This document shows, one piece after another, positions 15,041 through 23,481 of a stretch of DNA of 64,000 bases. The position numbers and the translations under genes were made by a program. The notes beneath the pieces were generated by a model, which saw only the letters and a program-made list of their open reading frames with translations, was not told where the DNA came from and did no database searches. Each line of letters begins with the position of its first letter. The first letter of the stretch is position 1. Source of the DNA: Cohnella nanjingensis (lineage in GTDB: Bacteria > Bacillota > Bacilli > Paenibacillales > Paenibacillaceae); contig NZ_JACJVP010000007.1 in the NCBI RefSeq assembly GCF_014212125.1, forward strand, positions 230,423 through 294,422, in the 5' to 3' direction.

Positions 15041-15114
15041 CTCTCGTTCTCCCTCCGATATGGATGATGCATCCATCATAGCAGAAATCGGGAGCCTGAT
15101 TCGACTGACCGGAT

Positions 15115-15138
15115 TTGTCAGGGTTAGTGGGGTATAAT
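15115..15138 (+). promoter_or_regulatory. Promoter-like element shared with 43567-43590
   Basis: TTGTCAGGGTT, two bases, TGGGGTA, TAAT: 20 of 24 bases match the element before the ABM monooxygenase gene. TATAAT at 15133-15138 could be a -10, but TTGTCA is only 12 bases away, too close for a standard -35. GGGTAT at the 3' end resembles an alternative-sigma -10. Confidence 0.4.
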
Positions 15139-15171
15139 GGGGAGAACGAACCTTCCGGAGGAGGGATAGAG

Positions 15172-15588
15172 ATGAACCACAACTACTACAATACGTTCAT
15201 TACGGTGTCGCGGGACTGTCCAGCGGAGCGAGGGATGGTGCCTCCGGACAAGAAAAACGGGCAGACGAAGCCGAGCATCGAGTTTGAGCTCGCTGCGGAT
15301 CACCCCTACACCTATACCCAGGAACAACTGCTCTACGAGGTTTATGTTCGTCACCAGGGGATTCCCGAAGCCGAGCGGGGCAGCGCATTGTTCGAAGCGT
15401 TCCACGAAAAGCCGAAGCCCTGTCTGCGCGCCTCGATGCTCCCGAAGAAGTACGGCTGGGGCATTCACTTCAATGCCGAGGGCAAGCTGGCGCTCTACCC
15501 GGTCGAGTCGCCGGAGTACCGCGCCTTCGCGGACGGAGAGTACAAGGACGTCCAACTGGTCCCGGCGATGGCGAACAGCAAGAAGTAG
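15172..15588 (+). CDS. DUF6157 family protein
   Basis: A 138-residue cytosolic protein beginning N-Y-Y-N-T-F-I-T-V-S-R-D-C-P and containing YTQEQLLYEVYVRHQGIP and KPKPCLRASMLPKKYGWGIH, which I recognise as the DUF6157 family; its function is unknown. It has two conserved-looking cysteines and no signal peptide. The ATG at 15172 follows CGGAGGAGGG by about seven bases. It stands alone, with an unusual promoter-like element upstream. Confidence 0.75.
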   Translation: MNHNYYNTFITVSRDCPAERGMVPPDKKNGQTKPSIEFELAADHPYTYTQEQLLYEVYVRHQGIPEAERGSALFEAFHEKPKPCLRASMLPKKYGWGIHFNAEGKLALYPVESPEYRAFADGEYKDVQLVPAMANSKK

Positions 15589-15612
15589 GGGCGCCGCAGG
15601 GGATGGAGAGCC

Positions 15613-15712
15613 GTCGGGAGCAGCAACGTCGAGGCGTGGGAATCCGTCACAAGAAGTCTCATGTCGGGAGCAGCAACGTCGAGGCGTGGGAATCCGTCAC
15701 GAGAAGCCTCAT
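15613..15712 (+). repeat. Two tandem 50-bp repeats
   Basis: Two head-to-tail 50-bp units (15613-15662 and 15663-15712), identical except for two bases (A/G and T/C near the 3' end). The core reads GGGAGCAGCAACGTCGAGGC. They lie just after a stop codon and before a terminator. Two units with no spacer are not a CRISPR array. Confidence 0.8.
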
Positions 15713-15740
15713 GCGACGTAACGGCAGCGACAACCGGAAG

Positions 15741-15803
15741 AAGGGCCGTCTCCGATTCATGAGCGGGGTTTCAAACCGACATGAGCGGGCGACGGCCCTT
15801 TTT
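15741..15803 (+). terminator. Intrinsic terminator with a long loop
   Basis: AAGGGCCGTC (15741-15750) pairs with GACGGCCCTT (15791-15800) and is followed by TTT. The 40-base loop has a partial inner stem. Confidence 0.65.
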
Positions 15804-15900
15804 GGGCAGCTGTTTGGCCGATGAAGCGAGCGAGGGAGCGGGGCGATCCGAATCGCTGCGCACTCGGAAGTCGAATCAGTCGCGCGCCCTCCCGAGCGAT

Positions 15901-16085
15901 TAGTTGCATTTGTACAACTTATTTCAGCGGAAAGGCGGCTTAAAGCCGATTTAGTTGCATCTGTACAACTTATTTGGCGGATATCGGCCTTTTCGAGAAG
16001 GATCCTCGAAATAAGTTGTACATTTACAACAAGTAACGTCCAGGGGCCGGTTTTCGCTCCAATAAGATGTACTTTTGCAACTTAT
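15901..16085. repeat. Four copies of a 25-bp dispersed element, two in each orientation
   Basis: The element TTAGTTGCATTTGTACAACT plus TATTT occurs at 15901-15924 and 15951-15975. Inverted, diverged copies lie at 16009-16033 and 16061-16085. Each copy is itself a rough palindrome (AGTTG..CAACT). The 665-base gap 15589-16253 otherwise holds only the 50-bp repeat and a terminator; I see no gene in it. Confidence 0.7.
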
Positions 16086-16253
16086 CGGCGTCCGGACCCA
16101 AGCGGCCCTCCCGCCGCCCGCCGTATAAGCAGGTGGCGTGCGATAGCCGTCGTGCTGCGCCCTGACGCACGGACCTGTCGGCGCCGGAAACGGGCGACGG
16201 GCGAGCCGCAGCGTAGCGGCCCTCGCGCCGTATAGCGCGAGTCCCGCTTTCCG

Positions 16254-17042
16254 TTATTCCGCCTCGGGCTTCTTGGGGGCCGGGGGCTTGTCCTTTTTCT
16301 TCACGCGTTCGGCGTCGAAGTATTCCCGCAGCTCCGCGGCTTTCCGCGGGTCCGTCAGCTCGATCTTGCCTTTCAGGTGATTTTCCGCGAGCAGTTCCCA
16401 TTCGGGGGCGATCTTCTGCGCCGCCATCGCGCGGATGGCGTTCTTCACCAATCTGCGCTCCTTGGCGTTGGTGTAGGTATCCTTGAAGCGCTGCTTGCGT
16501 TCGAAGTCGAGCTCGGCGAAGATCTTCCGGAAGATCTCGCTCGTCATGCGCGCGTCGTCGAGCGCGCGGTGAGCGGAGCCCTCGGCCGGGATCTCCAGAT
16601 CCTGCAGCGCGGCCTCGACGCTCACGTCGTTCGTGACGTTCTTGAAGCGCAGGTATCCCTTCAGCAGATCGAAGTAGTCGACGCCGAGCCAGTAGGCGTC
16701 ATCCAGCTTGTGCATCCGCGTGTCGAACACGATGCGCTTCAGATCCTCCCCGCCCCAAGTGAGGAGCAGGAACGAATCGTTGCTCCCAAGCCACGCCTTG
16801 AAATCTCCGATGACTTTGACGAAGCCGGAAGCCGTATCGATTTCCTCTTGGGCGATGCCGGTCTTTTTCTTAATGAAGCTGTTGAGCTTGGAGAAGTACA
16901 CCGGCTTCACCATGGCCGAGAAGACGTCCTTCGGCTCCAGCGAGGCGTCCAGCCGGACCGCCCCGATCTCGATCACCTCCATCGGCAGCTCGCTCGCGAA
17001 CTTGCGGCCGTTGAATTCAATGTCCAGTACGATATAATCCAA
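16254..17042 (-). CDS. DEDDh 3'-5' exonuclease (RNase T / DnaQ-like)
   Basis: A 262-residue nuclease-fold protein. Exo I is Y-I-V-L-D-I-E-F-N at the N-terminus, and Exo III is H-R-A-L-D-D-A with the catalytic His. The middle segment FLLLTWGGEDLKRIVFDTRM supplies the Exo II region. A Lys/Pro/Ala-rich C-terminal tail (KKKDKPPAPKKPEAE) extends beyond the domain. TTG at 17042 is the likely start: GGAGGA is six bases upstream and the domain begins at once. B. subtilis KapD is a shorter relative. The substrate, RNA or DNA ends, is not evident. Confidence 0.8.
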   Translation of the reverse strand: MDYIVLDIEFNGRKFASELPMEVIEIGAVRLDASLEPKDVFSAMVKPVYFSKLNSFIKKKTGIAQEEIDTASGFVKVIGDFKAWLGSNDSFLLLTWGGEDLKRIVFDTRMHKLDDAYWLGVDYFDLLKGYLRFKNVTNDVSVEAALQDLEIPAEGSAHRALDDARMTSEIFRKIFAELDFERKQRFKDTYTNAKERRLVKNAIRAMAAQKIAPEWELLAENHLKGKIELTDPRKAAELREYFDAERVKKKDKPPAPKKPEAE

Positions 17043-17146
17043 CCCGATTCCTCCGATCGATCTTGCGTGTATCCATTCTATCAAAATTAAGCGGTTCTAG
17101 CACAAGCCTCCGCGGCATCGTTTCCCGTCCGCTTCGACGACATCGA

Positions 17147-17180
17147 AAAGGGTCAACCCGTCTGAACGGGCTGACCCTTC
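17147..17180 (-). terminator. Terminator of the SDR gene
   Basis: AAGGGTCA-ACCCG pairs with CGGGC-TGACCCTT around a short loop. On the minus strand it is followed by TTTT, downstream of the SDR gene. Confidence 0.65.
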
Positions 17181-17284
17181 TTCCGTACCTCGGACAAGCA
17201 GGATTGTCGATCGATGATCCGCATCCTGCCGCATCCTGCATCCTGACGCCCATCGCCTTTTGGCGCGATCAACGCCTTGCCGAA

Positions 17285-18097
17285 TTACCGGAAGTTAGCC
17301 GCGATGATCTCCATGAACTCTTCGTCCGGCTTCCCGGCCCGTAAATTCATGAGGAAATGCGCGTCTTCTCCGGCCAGGTATCTTAAACGGTCCGACGGAT
17401 CGGTCGCCGCATCGTAGATCGCCTTGGCGATGGCTTCCGGCGAGGAGACGTTCGTCTGGAAGCTGTCCATTTGCTTTTGAAGCACCGTCTCCGCATAGGC
17501 CCGGTACGACTCCAAGGTTTCGTCCGACAGGATGTCCAGGGACCGCCCCGTAAAGTCGGTGGAGACGTTGCCGGGTTCGACGACTTTTACTTTGATGTTC
17601 TGCGTCCCCAATTCGTAGTAGAGCGACTCGGAGAAGCCTTCGACCGCCCACTTGCTCGCGTGGTACAGCGTAAGCAGCGGGAAGGTGATGCGGCCTCCGA
17701 TGGAAGAGACGTTAATGATCGTGCCTGTCCCGTTGGAACGGAAGTGGGGCAGAATCGCTTGGGTGGCGTACATCGGGCCAAACACATTTACATCGAACTG
17801 CCGCTTCATCTGCTCGGGATCGGCCGCTTCAAATACGCCAAAAGCCGCGTACCCGGCATTGTTGAGGAGCACGTCGATCTTGCCGAACTGCCGAATGCCG
17901 GACGCGATGGCCTCTTGGATGGTAGGAGGTTGTTCGACGTCCAAACGGGTGACCAGCACGCGCGGCAGTTGATTCAGTTCCGTCTCTTGCTCCGGCGAAC
18001 GCATAGTGGCGACTACATGCCATCCTTGATCCGCAAAATACCGTGCGGTTGCGCGTCCAATACCCGAAGAAGCACCTGTGATTAAGATCGTGTTCAT
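17285..18097 (-). CDS. Classical SDR oxidoreductase
   Basis: A 270-residue NAD(P)-dependent dehydrogenase. The cofactor motif is T-G-A-S-S-G-I-G (7-14), the structural motif N-N-A-G (79-82), and the catalytic residues are S132, Y145 and K149 (LYHASKWAV). It belongs to the broad group annotated as short-chain dehydrogenases acting on ketones or steroids; the substrate is unknown. The ATG has AGAGGAGG eight bases upstream. It is divergently transcribed from a TetR regulator, sharing a 168-bp control region with inverted AAGTAAAC motifs, so TetR control is very likely. Confidence 0.87.
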   Translation of the reverse strand: MNTILITGASSGIGRATARYFADQGWHVVATMRSPEQETELNQLPRVLVTRLDVEQPPTIQEAIASGIRQFGKIDVLLNNAGYAAFGVFEAADPEQMKRQFDVNVFGPMYATQAILPHFRSNGTGTIINVSSIGGRITFPLLTLYHASKWAVEGFSESLYYELGTQNIKVKVVEPGNVSTDFTGRSLDILSDETLESYRAYAETVLQKQMDSFQTNVSSPEAIAKAIYDAATDPSDRLRYLAGEDAHFLMNLRAGKPDEEFMEIIAANFR

Positions 18098-18131
18098 GCC
18101 ATTTTCCTCCTCTGATCTAGGATATGGATGA

Positions 18132-18235
18132 AGTATACAATGAAAAAGTTACAAAGTAAACAAATTTAATTAAATTAGTAAATATCATTACTTTCATTAG
18201 TTTCGTTTACTTTCGAGGGCTGCGGGGGATATAAT
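18132..18235. promoter_or_regulatory. Divergent promoters and TetR operator between SDR and tetR
   Basis: Minus-strand promoter: TTTACT (18155-18160) and TATACT (18132-18137), 17-bp spacer. Plus-strand promoter: TTTACT (18206-18211) and TATAAT (18230-18235), 18-bp spacer. AAAGTAAAC (18153-18161) and GTTTACTTT (18205-18213) are perfect inverted copies covering both -35 boxes, with a further AGTAA-6-TTACT dyad (18177-18192) between them. Confidence 0.65.
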
Positions 18236-18265
18236 GGCTAGAGAGGTTTTGGGAGGGTTTCTAAG

Positions 18266-18904
18266 ATGGCAAATACGATGGGCAGCTTGAAGTATATCGA
18301 GAAGATAAAGCCCGTCCTGCGAAAAAATAAATTCAGCCAACTCAAGATGGACGACATCGCCAAGCATATGGATATCAGCAAGGTGACGTTATACAAGCAT
18401 TTCTCGTCGCGCGACGATATTATTCAAATGGTCGTCGGGCATTATAGCGATTATCTGCTTGAAGCGGATGCCGCCGTTCAGGACGACACGATCCCGTTCG
18501 CGGAACGATTCCTGAAGATCTACGAGACTTCTCTGAAGTGCGTGGTCTACGTCAGCGATCTGTTCCTGCAGGATCTCAAAGAAAGCTATCCTTCCTTGTG
18601 GGAGAACCTGCTCACGGCTCAGCAGAAACGCAATCAGGCCTTGCAGTCGTTCTTTGAGGAAGGGATGGCGCGGGGCGTATTCAACAAGATGAACGCCGCG
18701 ATCTTTATGGTTCAGGACGATGCGACGTTAAGACAGATCATGGATCCGTCCTTTGCCATACAATACGACCTTACGTTGAAGCAGGCCCTGATGGATTACT
18801 ACCAGTTGAAGAAGTATCAGCTGTTCAAGCCGGAGCATCTGATTGCGGCGGACGATTCCGCGGCGGAGAAGGAAATCGTTCAAATCCTGCAAACGTTAAA
18901 ATAG
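18266..18904 (+). CDS. TetR-family regulator divergent from the SDR gene
   Basis: A 212-residue regulator whose N-terminal DNA-binding domain reads KFSQLKMDDIAKHMDISKVT followed by LYKHFSSRDDIIQMVVGHY. The C-terminal ligand domain is all-helical and not recognisable at family level. The ATG at 18266 lies eight bases after GGGAGGG. Because the two promoters overlap inverted AAGTAAAC sites, it should repress both itself and the divergent SDR. The ligand is unknown. A hairpin terminator follows. Confidence 0.85.
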   Translation: MANTMGSLKYIEKIKPVLRKNKFSQLKMDDIAKHMDISKVTLYKHFSSRDDIIQMVVGHYSDYLLEADAAVQDDTIPFAERFLKIYETSLKCVVYVSDLFLQDLKESYPSLWENLLTAQQKRNQALQSFFEEGMARGVFNKMNAAIFMVQDDATLRQIMDPSFAIQYDLTLKQALMDYYQLKKYQLFKPEHLIAADDSAAEKEIVQILQTLK

Positions 18905-18915
18905 TGCGATGCGCG

Positions 18916-18960
18916 AAAAAGAGCCTCAGACGCCGCCGAATGGCGGGTTCTGAGGCTGTT
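18916..18960. terminator. Bidirectional terminator between tetR and the symporter
   Basis: AGCCTCAGA (18922-18930) pairs with TCTGAGGCT (18949-18957), with an inner CGCCGCC/GGCGGG stem. TGTTTA follows on plus; CTTTTTC follows on minus. Confidence 0.8.
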
Positions 18961-18974
18961 TAGGCTTCCCCGGC

Positions 18975-20339
18975 TTAAGCCGGATTCAAGATCGCTTCGT
19001 CCTCTTCCTCCCGCTCGAATGCCGCGCGGTCGAATTCGCCTTCGGACTTGGCGACGAGGAGGGACGTGACCGTCGTGCCGGTCGCGTTGACGGCCGTGCG
19101 GCCCATATCGATGAGCGCTTCGACGCCCGCGACGATCGCCATGCCTTCGAGCGGCAGGCCGAGCGCGGTGAGGACGACCGTCGTCGAGATGGTGGCCGGT
19201 CCAGGCACGCCCGCGACGCCGATCGAAGAGATGATGCTGATCGCCACGAGGAGCAGATAGTCGGTGAAGGTGAGGTTGATTCCGTACACCTCCGCCGTGA
19301 AGATCGCGACGATCGCCGGCCAGACGCCGCCGCAGCCGTTGAAGTTCACGGAGGCGCCGAGCGGCGCCACGAAGCTGGCGATCCGCGGAGACACGTGCAG
19401 GCGCTTCGTGATCACTTCCAGGTTGACGGGCAGCGTCGCGTAGCTGCTCCGCGTCGTGAACGCGACCGCGATCGTCGGATAGATCTTGCGGAAGAACCGG
19501 AGCGGATTCACCTTCGCGACCAGCCAGACGAGGCCGCCGAAGACGATCACGAAGTGGAGGATCAGCGCGACGTACGAAGTTACGATGACGCTGCCGAGCT
19601 CCTGCAGCGTATCCCACCCGTATTTGGCCGTGATGCCGGCGATCAGCGCGAACACGCCGTACGGAGTCAGGCGAATGACGAACTTGACGACCTGATGCAG
19701 CACTTGGGTCAGCGAGTCGATGAGGTTGCGCACGGGCCGCACGGCCTCAGGCTTCTTGGAGCCGACCTTGATGATCGCGACCGCCAGGAAGATCGCGAAG
19801 ATCAGGAGCGGCACCACTTGGCCTTGCGCCGCTTCGTTGACCGGGTTGGAAGGCACCAGGCTCAAGATCACGTCGGAGAACGTCGGGATCTCGCGCGCCT
19901 GGAAGCCTTCCGGCACGGCCTGCTTGATGCCCGAGCCGGGGTTGAACAACAGCGCGATCAGCAGACCGATGATCGAGGCGACGCCGGTCGTGCCGAGGAA
20001 CCAGGCGAACGTCTTGAGTCCGATCTTGCGCAGCGCCTCCAGATTCGTGAGCGAGGCGATGCTGTTCAGTACGAGTACGAACACGAGCGGGACGACCAGC
20101 ATGCGGATCAAGCTCACGTAGATGCTGCCGAACGTGGTGATGCCCTTGGTCTCCACGTCCCAGTTCTGAATGACGATGCCCACGACCACCCCGAGACCGA
20201 GCCCGATCAGCACGCGCGTGCCGAAGCCGAGACGTTTGCGGGCCAGGTAGTACAGAATCCCGAAGACGACGATGGAGATGACGAAGCTGAGCCAGTTGGT
20301 CTCGATCGCTTGCAGCAGGTTGTTGTGAACCTTATCCAT
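18975..20339 (-). CDS. DAACS-family symporter (TcyP/GltP-like)
   Basis: A 454-residue cation symporter with the SLC1/DAACS fold: N-terminal helices, FNPGSGIKQAV, the long YVSLIRMLVVPLVFVLVLNS helix, hairpin-forming TTRSSYATLPVNLEVI, and a C-terminal VEALIDMGRTAVNATGTTVT helix that binds substrate. The serine-rich hairpin and the A-V-N-A-T-G segment are intact. Sequence style is closest to bacterial TcyP-like cystine or dicarboxylate carriers; the substrate is unresolved. The acidic C-terminus (EREEEDEAIL) is cytosolic. The ATG at 20339 has AGGAGGG nine bases upstream; the 80-residue extension of the open frame is not used. Confidence 0.83.
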   Translation of the reverse strand: MDKVHNNLLQAIETNWLSFVISIVVFGILYYLARKRLGFGTRVLIGLGLGVVVGIVIQNWDVETKGITTFGSIYVSLIRMLVVPLVFVLVLNSIASLTNLEALRKIGLKTFAWFLGTTGVASIIGLLIALLFNPGSGIKQAVPEGFQAREIPTFSDVILSLVPSNPVNEAAQGQVVPLLIFAIFLAVAIIKVGSKKPEAVRPVRNLIDSLTQVLHQVVKFVIRLTPYGVFALIAGITAKYGWDTLQELGSVIVTSYVALILHFVIVFGGLVWLVAKVNPLRFFRKIYPTIAVAFTTRSSYATLPVNLEVITKRLHVSPRIASFVAPLGASVNFNGCGGVWPAIVAIFTAEVYGINLTFTDYLLLVAISIISSIGVAGVPGPATISTTVVLTALGLPLEGMAIVAGVEALIDMGRTAVNATGTTVTSLLVAKSEGEFDRAAFEREEEDEAILNPA

Positions 20340-20380
20340 TGCCCGAATCCCTCCTAGACGAAGTTGCTTAATGGGGATAA

Positions 20381-20421
20381 AGATGGCATGTAGACAATCC
20401 ACAGCGCTGATATTGCCATCT
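20381..20421. promoter_or_regulatory. Inverted repeat upstream of the symporter
   Basis: AGATGGCA (20381-20388) and TGCCATCT (20414-20421) are perfect inverted 8-mers 25 bases apart, about 45-80 bases before the symporter start codon. It could be an operator or a leader hairpin. Otherwise 20340-20594 shows no clear feature. Confidence 0.35.
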
Positions 20422-20594
20422 ATATGAAGGTTCGTCGATCCGTATGCGCCGAATGTCACCCCGCGATACGCGCAAGGTTCCCGTTCGACGGGGAGCGCGT
20501 GGCGGAATGGACTAGGGTCTTGTCGGGATTCGCGTTGTATGTTAAAGTTCCGACAAAGAATGCGGCCCAGGGGCACTCGGAAAGGATGGCGCCC

Positions 20595-23192
20595 ATGTTA
20601 AACGAGAGACGCGACAATCAATCCCTGCTCTTATCGAAACTGACGATTCCTCCGTCGCATGCCCCTTCCGTGCCCCGTCCGCGCCTGATCGCCCGGTTGA
20701 ACGAGGGATTGCCCCGTAAAGCGACATTCATCGCGGCACCGGCCGGTTACGGCAAGACGACGCTGGTCGGCGATTGGGCGAGACAGTTGGATGCGCCTGT
20801 CGGGTGGTTGTCGCTGGACGACAAGGATAACGATCTGATCCGGTTCTGGAACTACGTAACGAAAGCCCTCGCGCGGGCGATCGGCAGCTTGTCCGACGCT
20901 CTCTATGCGGCAGCCGCGACGCTGGTTCCCGGCCTGTACGAACCGTTCCTCGTCGCGCTGCTGAACGAGCTGAACGGTTTGCGAGAACCGCTGGTCCTCG
21001 TGCTCGACGATTGGCATGTCGTTCGCGATCCGGATATCATCGCTTCCGTCTCCTATTTCCTGGAGTATTTGCCGGCGCCGGCGCATCTTTGCTTCGCCAG
21101 CCGCACCGCCGCCGCAGGGTTCGCGAAGGCGAGATGGATCAGCCGGGGTTGGATTCAGGAGATGCGCGAGGAGCAATTGCGCTTCGATCTGCAGGAGACC
21201 GTGGCGTTCTTCCGGATCTTTGCGGAGCGGGAGCTGCGTAGAGATCAGATTGAACGGTTCCTGTCCGAGACCGAGGGCTGGGTGACGGGGCTGAAGCTGA
21301 TCTCTTTGTCTTTGCGGGACAGCGGGCGGACGGCGGCGCTTGCGCGCGGACATTCCGGCGGCGAACGGGTCGAGTCCTTTTTGCTGGAGGAAGTGTTTGA
21401 ATCGCTGGACGAGCCTACGCGGCGATTTCTAATGGACGTGTCTATCCTTCGGCGGATGAACGGACCGCTATGCGAAGCGGTGTCCGGCGAGAAGGGGGCG
21501 GAGAGGCTGGCGGAGCTGGCCCGGATCAACTTGTTCCTTATTCCGTTGGACGAGGACAAGATTTGGTACAGGTTCCACCATCTGTTCGGCGAATTTCTGC
21601 AGAAACAGCAGAGACGCCGTGATCCCGGCCGGACGAACGCGCTGTTCCAAGCGGCCGCCGCTTGGTGCGAATCGCAGGAGCTGCTCGAAGAAGCGGTGGA
21701 CTACTACATGGCCGGAGCGTGCTATGCCGAGGCCGTGCGTTTGCTCGAAGAGATGCGGAGCATGATGATCCGCAGGGAGTTCTCGACGCTGAGGGTCTGG
21801 TTGTCGGCCATCCCCCAGCAACTGCTCATGGAGCACCCCTATCTCTACTTCTCGTATATTTTGTCCTTGCTGTGGGCGCATGATCTCGATCCGGCGGAAC
21901 GGCATCTGCGGCTGGCCGAGCGGCATTACGAGACTTCATCGGCAAGCTGGACGCCGGAAGAGCAGAACCGCTATTTGGGCTACCTGTATTTTGTGAGGAA
22001 CTTCAAAGCGACCCAATACGAGATGGACATGGTCAAGGGCCTGGCATACATCCGTCTCTCGCTGCAGCATAGCCCGGCAGGGACGGATCTGATCTTCGCG
22101 TCCCCGCAGATGCCGCTCTGTCCCTCCATCTATCGATCGTACAACGGCAAGAGAGGCAAGCACCTGCCCCGAGGCCTCTCGGACGACTTCTTCCATAGCA
22201 TGATCGACTTCATGCGGCAGATGGGACTGCACGATTCGGTCCTTGTGTGCTACGGAGAATTGCTGTACGAGCGGGGGGAGCTGGAGGAAGCAGAGCATTA
22301 CCTGAAGCTGGGGCTGCAAGGTCGGAGCCAGGCGCACTATCAACCGGAGAAGGTCTATGTCCCCGCGAGCCTGTTCCTGTCGCGCATCAGCAGAGCCGGG
22401 CAGGACGTCGCACAAGCGGAAAAGTGGCTGGAAGAGGCCGGCAAGAGAGCGTCGGAAGACGGGGCCGAGAACGCGTCCATACTGCTCGATGCGGAGGCGG
22501 CCGCGCTGCAGCTGGATGCGGGAGACGCGTCCGCGGCCGTCGAATGGGAGGAGCGCTACAGGCTCACGCCGGATGATCCGGTGTCCGTCTATCAGTTGTT
22601 CGCGTACAATTTCCTTGTCCGCGTGCTGATGGAGACCGACCGCGGCCGGGAGGCATGGTCGCTCGCGGAGAGGCTGCTCCTCATCGCGGTCAAGGGCCAT
22701 CGCCCGATGGACGCCCTGGAGCTGCTAGTGCTCCAGGCGATGATGCTGCGGGCGGCGGGCAGGCAGGAGCAAGCGATGTTGAAGCTCGAAGAGGCGCTCA
22801 AGTACGCGCAACCGGACGACTACACCCGGGTCTTCATCGACAAAGGCCAGCCGATCGCGGCGCTGCTCGCGGACTATGTCCAGCAGCGGCAGAAGGGCAA
22901 CATTCGGGACAAGCACGCGCCGCAGCTCGCCTATGTACGCAAGATTCTGTCCGGCTACGGCGGAGCGACCGTCTCGCCGATGAATGCAGTCGCCGCGCTG
23001 GAGACGCTGCTGACGCCGCGGGAGCACGCGATATTCCGCCATATGGAGGAAGGGCTGGACAACGCGGCGATCGCCGAGACGCTCGGCATCGGCATGGGTA
23101 CCCTGAAGGCGCATATTAACCGGATCTACAGCAAGCTGCAAGCGAACAACCGGGTGGAAGCGATCAAGCGCGGCAAGGAACTGCAGGGTTAG
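20595..23192 (+). CDS. MalT-like LuxR-family ATP-dependent regulator (LAL type)
   Basis: An 865-residue STAND-class activator. The NTPase has Walker A A-P-A-G-Y-G-K54-T-T and Walker B LVLVLDDWHV; a winged-helix and a long TPR-like helical region (about 430-780) follow. The C-terminal LuxR helix-turn-helix reads LLTPREHAIFRHMEEGLDNA and then IAETLGIGMGTLKAHINRIY. MalT relatives bind ATP and an inducer, oligomerise and activate transcription. The ATG at 20595 is nine bases after GGAAAGG; the ATG at 20586 abuts it. A hairpin terminator follows, so it is monocistronic, and its targets are not apparent. The nearest candidate is the catabolic island downstream. Confidence 0.9.
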   Translation: MLNERRDNQSLLLSKLTIPPSHAPSVPRPRLIARLNEGLPRKATFIAAPAGYGKTTLVGDWARQLDAPVGWLSLDDKDNDLIRFWNYVTKALARAIGSLSDALYAAAATLVPGLYEPFLVALLNELNGLREPLVLVLDDWHVVRDPDIIASVSYFLEYLPAPAHLCFASRTAAAGFAKARWISRGWIQEMREEQLRFDLQETVAFFRIFAERELRRDQIERFLSETEGWVTGLKLISLSLRDSGRTAALARGHSGGERVESFLLEEVFESLDEPTRRFLMDVSILRRMNGPLCEAVSGEKGAERLAELARINLFLIPLDEDKIWYRFHHLFGEFLQKQQRRRDPGRTNALFQAAAAWCESQELLEEAVDYYMAGACYAEAVRLLEEMRSMMIRREFSTLRVWLSAIPQQLLMEHPYLYFSYILSLLWAHDLDPAERHLRLAERHYETSSASWTPEEQNRYLGYLYFVRNFKATQYEMDMVKGLAYIRLSLQHSPAGTDLIFASPQMPLCPSIYRSYNGKRGKHLPRGLSDDFFHSMIDFMRQMGLHDSVLVCYGELLYERGELEEAEHYLKLGLQGRSQAHYQPEKVYVPASLFLSRISRAGQDVAQAEKWLEEAGKRASEDGAENASILLDAEAAALQLDAGDASAAVEWEERYRLTPDDPVSVYQLFAYNFLVRVLMETDRGREAWSLAERLLLIAVKGHRPMDALELLVLQAMMLRAAGRQEQAMLKLEEALKYAQPDDYTRVFIDKGQPIAALLADYVQQRQKGNIRDKHAPQLAYVRKILSGYGGATVSPMNAVAALETLLTPREHAIFRHMEEGLDNAAIAETLGIGMGTLKAHINRIYSKLQANNRVEAIKRGKELQG

Positions 23193-23216
23193 ACGGTAAT
23201 ATCAAGGAATTCGAGG

Positions 23217-23248
23217 GAGACTCGCCGAAGCGGCGGGTCTCTTTTTTT
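23217..23248 (+). terminator. Strong intrinsic terminator
   Basis: GAGACTCGCCG / CGGCGGGTCTC with an AAG loop is followed by seven T. It isolates the regulator gene from the catabolic island. Confidence 0.92.
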
Positions 23249-23382
23249 CGCCCGCCAAGTCGGGGTGTCAGCGAGTATATCCGAATCCGCAATTGTGACC
23301 TTGATGCGCCGTCCGTCGGTGCTTCAAGGTATTTTGGCATGGACCGCGCCGAAGCCGTCGGCTAACCGAATTCGTCTAACGT

Positions 23383-23438
23383 TTCGTTATCGAAGTTAAA
23401 TATCGGTTATATATTCTCTCTACCCCCGACCTTATGAT
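23383..23438 (+). promoter_or_regulatory. Activator box and -10 before the crotonase gene
   Basis: A 30-bp block (23383-23412) contains TTATCGAAGTTAAATATCGG and ends GGTTATAT. Twenty bases later is TATGAT (23433-23438). The block recurs with one mismatch and identical 20-base spacing at 26709. GTTATCG, GTTAAAT and GTTATAT recur at about 9-11 bp, the direct-repeat layout of AraC-type sites. There is no good -35, as expected for an activated promoter. Confidence 0.7.
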
Positions 23439-23481
23439 GAGGGGGTAAGACGATTACCGTTCAACGAGAGGGGTTGTCGGA

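Noticed and set aside
15613..16085. CRISPR array
   Set aside because: The 50-bp repeats abut without spacers, and the 25-bp elements occur in both orientations at irregular spacing. There are no cas genes.
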